This document shows, piece by piece, positions 59,771-64,000 of a DNA stretch of 64,000 nt. Under the pieces are notes generated by a model. It saw nothing but the letters and a program-made list of their open reading frames with translations. It was not told where the DNA came from and searched no databases. This DNA is from Cricetomys ansorgei. Lineage: Eukaryota > Chordata > Mammalia > Rodentia > Nesomyidae. The stretch spans positions 4,053,001-4,117,000 of the forward strand of contig JAMJFZ010001074.1 in assembly GCA_026225945.1 (NCBI GenBank), in the 5' to 3' direction. Positions within the stretch are counted from its first letter, which is position 1, and the number at the start of each line of letters is the position of its first letter. Position numbers and translations under genes: made by a program.

Positions 59771-62700
59771 TAAAAAGTTTATTTTCATATTGTTTCTCTT
59801 CTGAATTACAATTTTTTAAACCATTATTTACTAAGTGATTCTGATACATTAGTATTGTATTATAAGTTACTTCTCTCCATTCTAAAACGATGTTTCATCA
59901 CTTTTCTGTGTCTGTGTTTACTTCCTTGCAAATGATCTGCTGTGCAATTTAAAACATTTTTCTGTATGTATCTATTTATCCATATTTAGTTTATTTAGTT
60001 TGATAACTGCATTCTTTAGAAATTTAAATAATTTATTTATTATTTACCTGAACTCTCAGCTGTGTTTTAGTAAATGCAATACCAGAGATGTGCAAACTGA
60101 GCAACTTAATAGAACTACATCATGAGCAAGCATGCCTGTGTTGCCAGCCATGGCTATGCAATATGATGGATATAGTTTTATAGTTATCTTTTTAAAAAGA
60201 CCAGTAGGACCACTCTTAAGAGAGTTGACAATGGAGTTAATTTGGAGGTTGAGTTTTGTTTCTTAAAAAACAAGGAAAAAGGAACATTGGAATGGAAAAT
60301 TGTTAATATTTTCCCCAGAAATAGAGTGGGAAGAATTTAAAAGGTGAATTACTTTCTGATGGACAACTAGCCCCGTGTAACTGGCATTCAGAACAGCGGT
60401 TTTGAAGGAGAGAGATTGATAAGCAGAGGAGAAGGATCATATGGACTGAGAAAGGACCAGAAAGAGAATGTTCAGTAGAAGTAGAGAAGCCAGAGTCCTA
60501 GTAAAGAAAATAGCCTCAATCTTTTGACACTCATACATACACAAGAGAATTTTAAAAATTTAGCAGTTGTGAATATTGTCTCCTTTTCACTTGCATTGAG
60601 AAAATATAAGACATTACTCACTGCTGTTAAACATTGTTCTAAAAATAAAACTACTACATATCTTTTTAAAGGAGTTTTAATCATATAAACTAACATTTTC
60701 TAAGCTTATTCCAGTATTGGTGTCAAGTGGTGTTGATCTACTTCAGTAAAATTTACGTATTGTATAACCAGAAGTTTTTAGTAAATTTTTTAAGTATCAG
60801 ACAAGTGTTCATGTTTTACTTTGATTTTCTTTAAATACCAATCACTTATAATGTACAGCTATACTCTTTTCAATTTTTTTTTATTAGTAGGAGAAGGTAT
60901 TCTTTAAAAACTGATTAGATTGTGAAATATACTAGAGTTTTTTCTAAGTGTGTTTCTCTTCCCAATGCTTGTTGCTTTGCTCTTTTTCCCTCTGTTCCCT
61001 TTTCATAAATTATCATAGGAACATTTATAGTAGAAAGCAAAGAGAGACCAGGGTTCTGCATACTCTAGGCAAGCACCCTTCTACTAAGATACATTCCCCA
61101 GCCTGATAGTTCATTATATTTTTAATTGCAGCTTAAGGTACATATGTGTCATCCTGTATGTGGCAAACAAACAAATTAATTCACTTCTTATTGCCAGGTT
61201 TGAAAATTATCCCCAGGGATTTTTTTTTTTTTTTTGCTGCTGCTGATACTTATTTCATATGATGGTGAATGAATATTTGAAATGATCCCTAAAAACCTCA
61301 GCAGTTATTTCTGTGGGAACACTCATAGTGTGAGACTTGCTTAGGTAAGAATATATGCACACTTTAAATTTTAATAGATTCATATTTTATATAAATTGTG
61401 TACCTAGGTAAACTTCTACTAGTAATACAGCACTGGGACATCCATGACCAGTGGATATGGTGAAAAGTCGTGAAGCCAGCACAGTTGTTTAACACAGTTC
61501 CAGCAAAGCTGACCTGAGTGTTGTGATTGCTGTCCTGCTGTCTCACTCTTGGTTTTGGTCTCTACGTATTGCATTGTTAGGAGACTTTTTTACATTATGA
61601 CTCATTTATGTCTTTACCTGAGAAAATTATTTCTGAGCCTCTTTAGGAAAATTCTAATATTACAGCCCCTTCTGCTTTCAGGGAATTAACCTTATCTGAG
61701 TTTACTCTGGAGTCTTCCTTAAGCGTTGGACATTGTGATAAGCACAAAAATGCTAGGATTTCCTTAAGAGGCTATGGTTTCAGGATCTTCTTGGTGTATC
61801 TACCCCTGAGTAAACTCAAGGATAAGGCAGTCAGGGGTATGTAAACTTGGGAAAAGTTGATAAGCCCCAGCCAGCCAGGAGAAGTGGAAGAAGATAAGAA
61901 GCCTCCTCCTAGTTATGCTAAGAATTTCCTGGATATGTAGCTTATAAAATGGGGTGTGTGTGTGTGCAATACATGATGTACCCCCCAGAGGAAAAGGAAT
62001 TTAGTAACAATATTAGATTGGCTGAAACAAACTTTACCCTAAACAGCAGTATGATATAATATAAAGGAAATAATAATTAGGCATAAGAATTTGCCATTTA
62101 AAAAAAGACTGGCTTACACCAGGTTACAGTGAGGTCACTTAACAAGGAAACAAAAAGAATTCCCTTAAACAGATTTTTATAGAGATCATAAAAGCAAGTC
62201 AGCTGCACAGGCTTTTAGGACTGAGAAAGCTTTCAGAGTTATACATTAAATCACCAAAGTTTAATTATGCGTTGCTCAAGGCTTGGGGACTCACCTAATC
62301 TGGCTCAAATTATTTACAAAATGATATGATCTGTGTCCCCTTGGAAACCATGAGTTTGTCTTTGCCTTGTGAAATCTGTACAAATAAAAAAGAACCTTGA
62401 TTGCTAGTCAGTAAGGGCTATAAGACCTTCCCAGCCAGGATCTCTGACTCAATCACCTTTTGCCTACTCCTTTTCTCCTTTCAGGACCTTACAGACTGCT
62501 GGGCTGGTCCCTGGTGTGGCACATATTTGTTAGCTATATATTATGTTTGCTATATATTATCTAAGCTTCTTGATTATAGGGACTGATAAGCAAAACATCA
62601 TGACTTCTAGGTACAGTAAACTTCTCCATTTCCTCAACATTGTCTTTTTTCTTATATGAATTTCTGGTTTATACTTTATGCTCATTTTATTGTCATGCCT

Positions 62701-63299
62701 TTTCTCATAATTTTATAAAAGTTTTAATGCAATATAGTGACAAAATATTTTCTTAAATATTCTTCAAAATTCTGTTTTTATATCTTTTCACTAAAAGTTT
62801 TAAACATTTTTTCCAGTTTACAATACTTTCAGTTATATCTAGTTATTATAACTTCATAGGCATATGCTAAGTGAGAAAATACTGTTCAAAATTACTCTTG
62901 ACTCTGATGCATTTTATGGACTATACTTACATGTAAAATTGAATTATTCCACTTATATAAAATTATAGTATATGTGTATAAATAATATATAAATATATTG
63001 TCTCTAAACCCATGGACAAAATTTTGTATTAGTTTTAGATTTAAAAAAGCCACAGAAAACATTTATTCTGACGCTTAGAAATAAAAGGCTGCTTTCTGTT
63101 TTGTGATTTTGTTAAATGTCTTGGCCCCTTGTCAAGTCAAGAAAATCTTCTGAAATCATTTTCTGTAGTTAGCAGAAAGCTGACAATGTCCATTTATCTA
63201 AAAAAAAATGCTGTAACACAGAAAAACTCTTCAGTTATGAATTTTAGTGTTTAATGACATCCCTTTAATAGTTGAGGAGAAAAAAGAATGAAGAGGGAT
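59771..63299. other. Intergenic stretch, mostly unrecognised
   Basis: AT-rich with an ID-like SINE at 61035-61103 and a T run at 61219-61235. No gene is evident. Confidence 0.45.
61035..61103 (-). mobile_element. ID-type SINE, minus strand, diverged
   Basis: The plus strand shows CCAGGGTTCTGCATACTCTA, GGCAAGCACCCTTCTACTAA and GATACATTCCCCAGCCT, the reverse of an ID/B4 head. Confidence 0.65.
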
Positions 63300-64000
63300 A
63301 AAAATCAGAGCCAGCTGTAGACGTTGATTCAGGGCAAAAGGCAGTTTATGCTTTGCTAATTCAATCCCAGGTCCTGCAGGGTTTCAGCCTCTTTACAATC
63401 TAATTCTCAAAGCTAAACCAATACCATTTCAGCCTCAAAGATTTATTGCTGACTGAGCCACTCTTGACTAACTCCTTCTGAACTCAGAGCTGTACTGAAC
63501 TGAACTGACTCTTCTAGTTGGCTGATTTAACTCACTGTTCTGGCTCAAATTCTTCTCCAAGTTCACTGTTTCAAACTGACCTTCTGAGCCAGCTGACTGT
63601 TTCTGACTGAATTCTTCTGACTCTGACTGACTTTGCTGACTCAAGCAAATTCTCTGACTGAACTGCTCTTCTCAGCTTCAAACTGACTTGCTGTTAGATG
63701 ACTCTTTCTTCAAAATTCACTCTTTCTATCTGACACTGACTTCTTTTGCTAAACTGCCTGTATGCCTTATCTAACTGCTCTTCTAAATGAGTGCAGGTCT
63801 CTGAGCTGAGAGTCTGCTTTTATATTCATGATAGTTGGGTGTGTCCTTACTCCAACTCACTCTGTTGATTTGTCTGATTTGTCATTTTGCCTGTTCTTCA
63901 TTCTGATTCATCTCAGATGTCAGCCTGCCAAGTCTTCACTATGATTCATGCTAAGATTTGGGATTGAAGATGTGTACTCTGTACTTTGCCTTTGAATTTC
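63300..64000 (+). repeat. CTGACT-rich dispersed repeat, copy C (runs off the window)
   Basis: Starts near GTTGATTCAGGGCAAAAGGC (63325), then TTTACAATCTAATTCTCAAA, GCTGACTGAGCCACTCTTGA, AACTCCTTCTGAACTCAGAG, a long CTGACT-rich core, ATGATAGTTGGGTGTGTCCT near 63830 and TGGGATTGAAGATGTGTACT near 63960, a decayed form of the B1-like segment. It parallels copies A and B. Confidence 0.75.

Noticed and set aside
61850..62590. Possible LTR with AATAAA-like signal near 62383
   Set aside because: No TG...CA ends, target duplication or primer-binding site could be found.

Overview
This is a vertebrate nuclear sequence from a muroid rodent. Evidence: B1, B2/B3 and ID SINEs in both orientations, several Lx-type L1 3' ends, rodent hAT-like repeats, long CA/GT microsatellites and a generally AT-rich background. 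The only gene I can support is the first exon of Edil3 (Del-1, a secreted integrin-binding EGF/discoidin protein), read on the minus strand. Its 22 complete codons, 41988-42053, encode the signal peptide and are followed by a phase-1 splice donor at 41986. The peptide is not identical to the mouse form I remember, so the source may be another murid or cricetid; I cannot settle the species.

Layout: 1-41986 is the 5' part of Edil3 intron 1 (the gene runs toward lower coordinates; later exons lie outside). 41790-42700 is the CpG-island promoter with exon 1 and its 5' UTR. 42700-64000 is upstream intergenic DNA. The intron holds L1 fragments (1955-3360, 21725-22335, 27210-27665), B1 copies at 8401, 29590 and 34247, several B3/ID copies, and a 498-bp solo LTR (19971-20468) with a perfect 6-bp target duplication, nested in an older hAT-like repeat. 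The upstream side holds paired hAT-like repeats at 45220 and 47270, an L1 3' end (52510-53470), and a 5'-monomer-bearing but internally deleted L1 (56270-59770) that carries a B1 insertion with a 14-bp target duplication.

An unusual CTGACT-rich dispersed repeat that I cannot name occurs three times (14880-15540 plus, 26000-26860 minus, 63300-64000 plus, the last running off the window). Several perfect inverted repeats are present (2791, 4490, 11129, 19559, 37083).

There is no operon, CRISPR array, tRNA, rRNA or snRNA that I can recognise, and no intact protein-coding gene other than Edil3 exon 1. Most long open frames begin at GTG or TTG and fall in repeats or in the CpG island, so they are not credible genes. 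I did not find a previously undescribed biological system; the findings are repeat-structure, promoter and palindrome observations. Family names for repeats come from recognition of consensus features, not from a database search.
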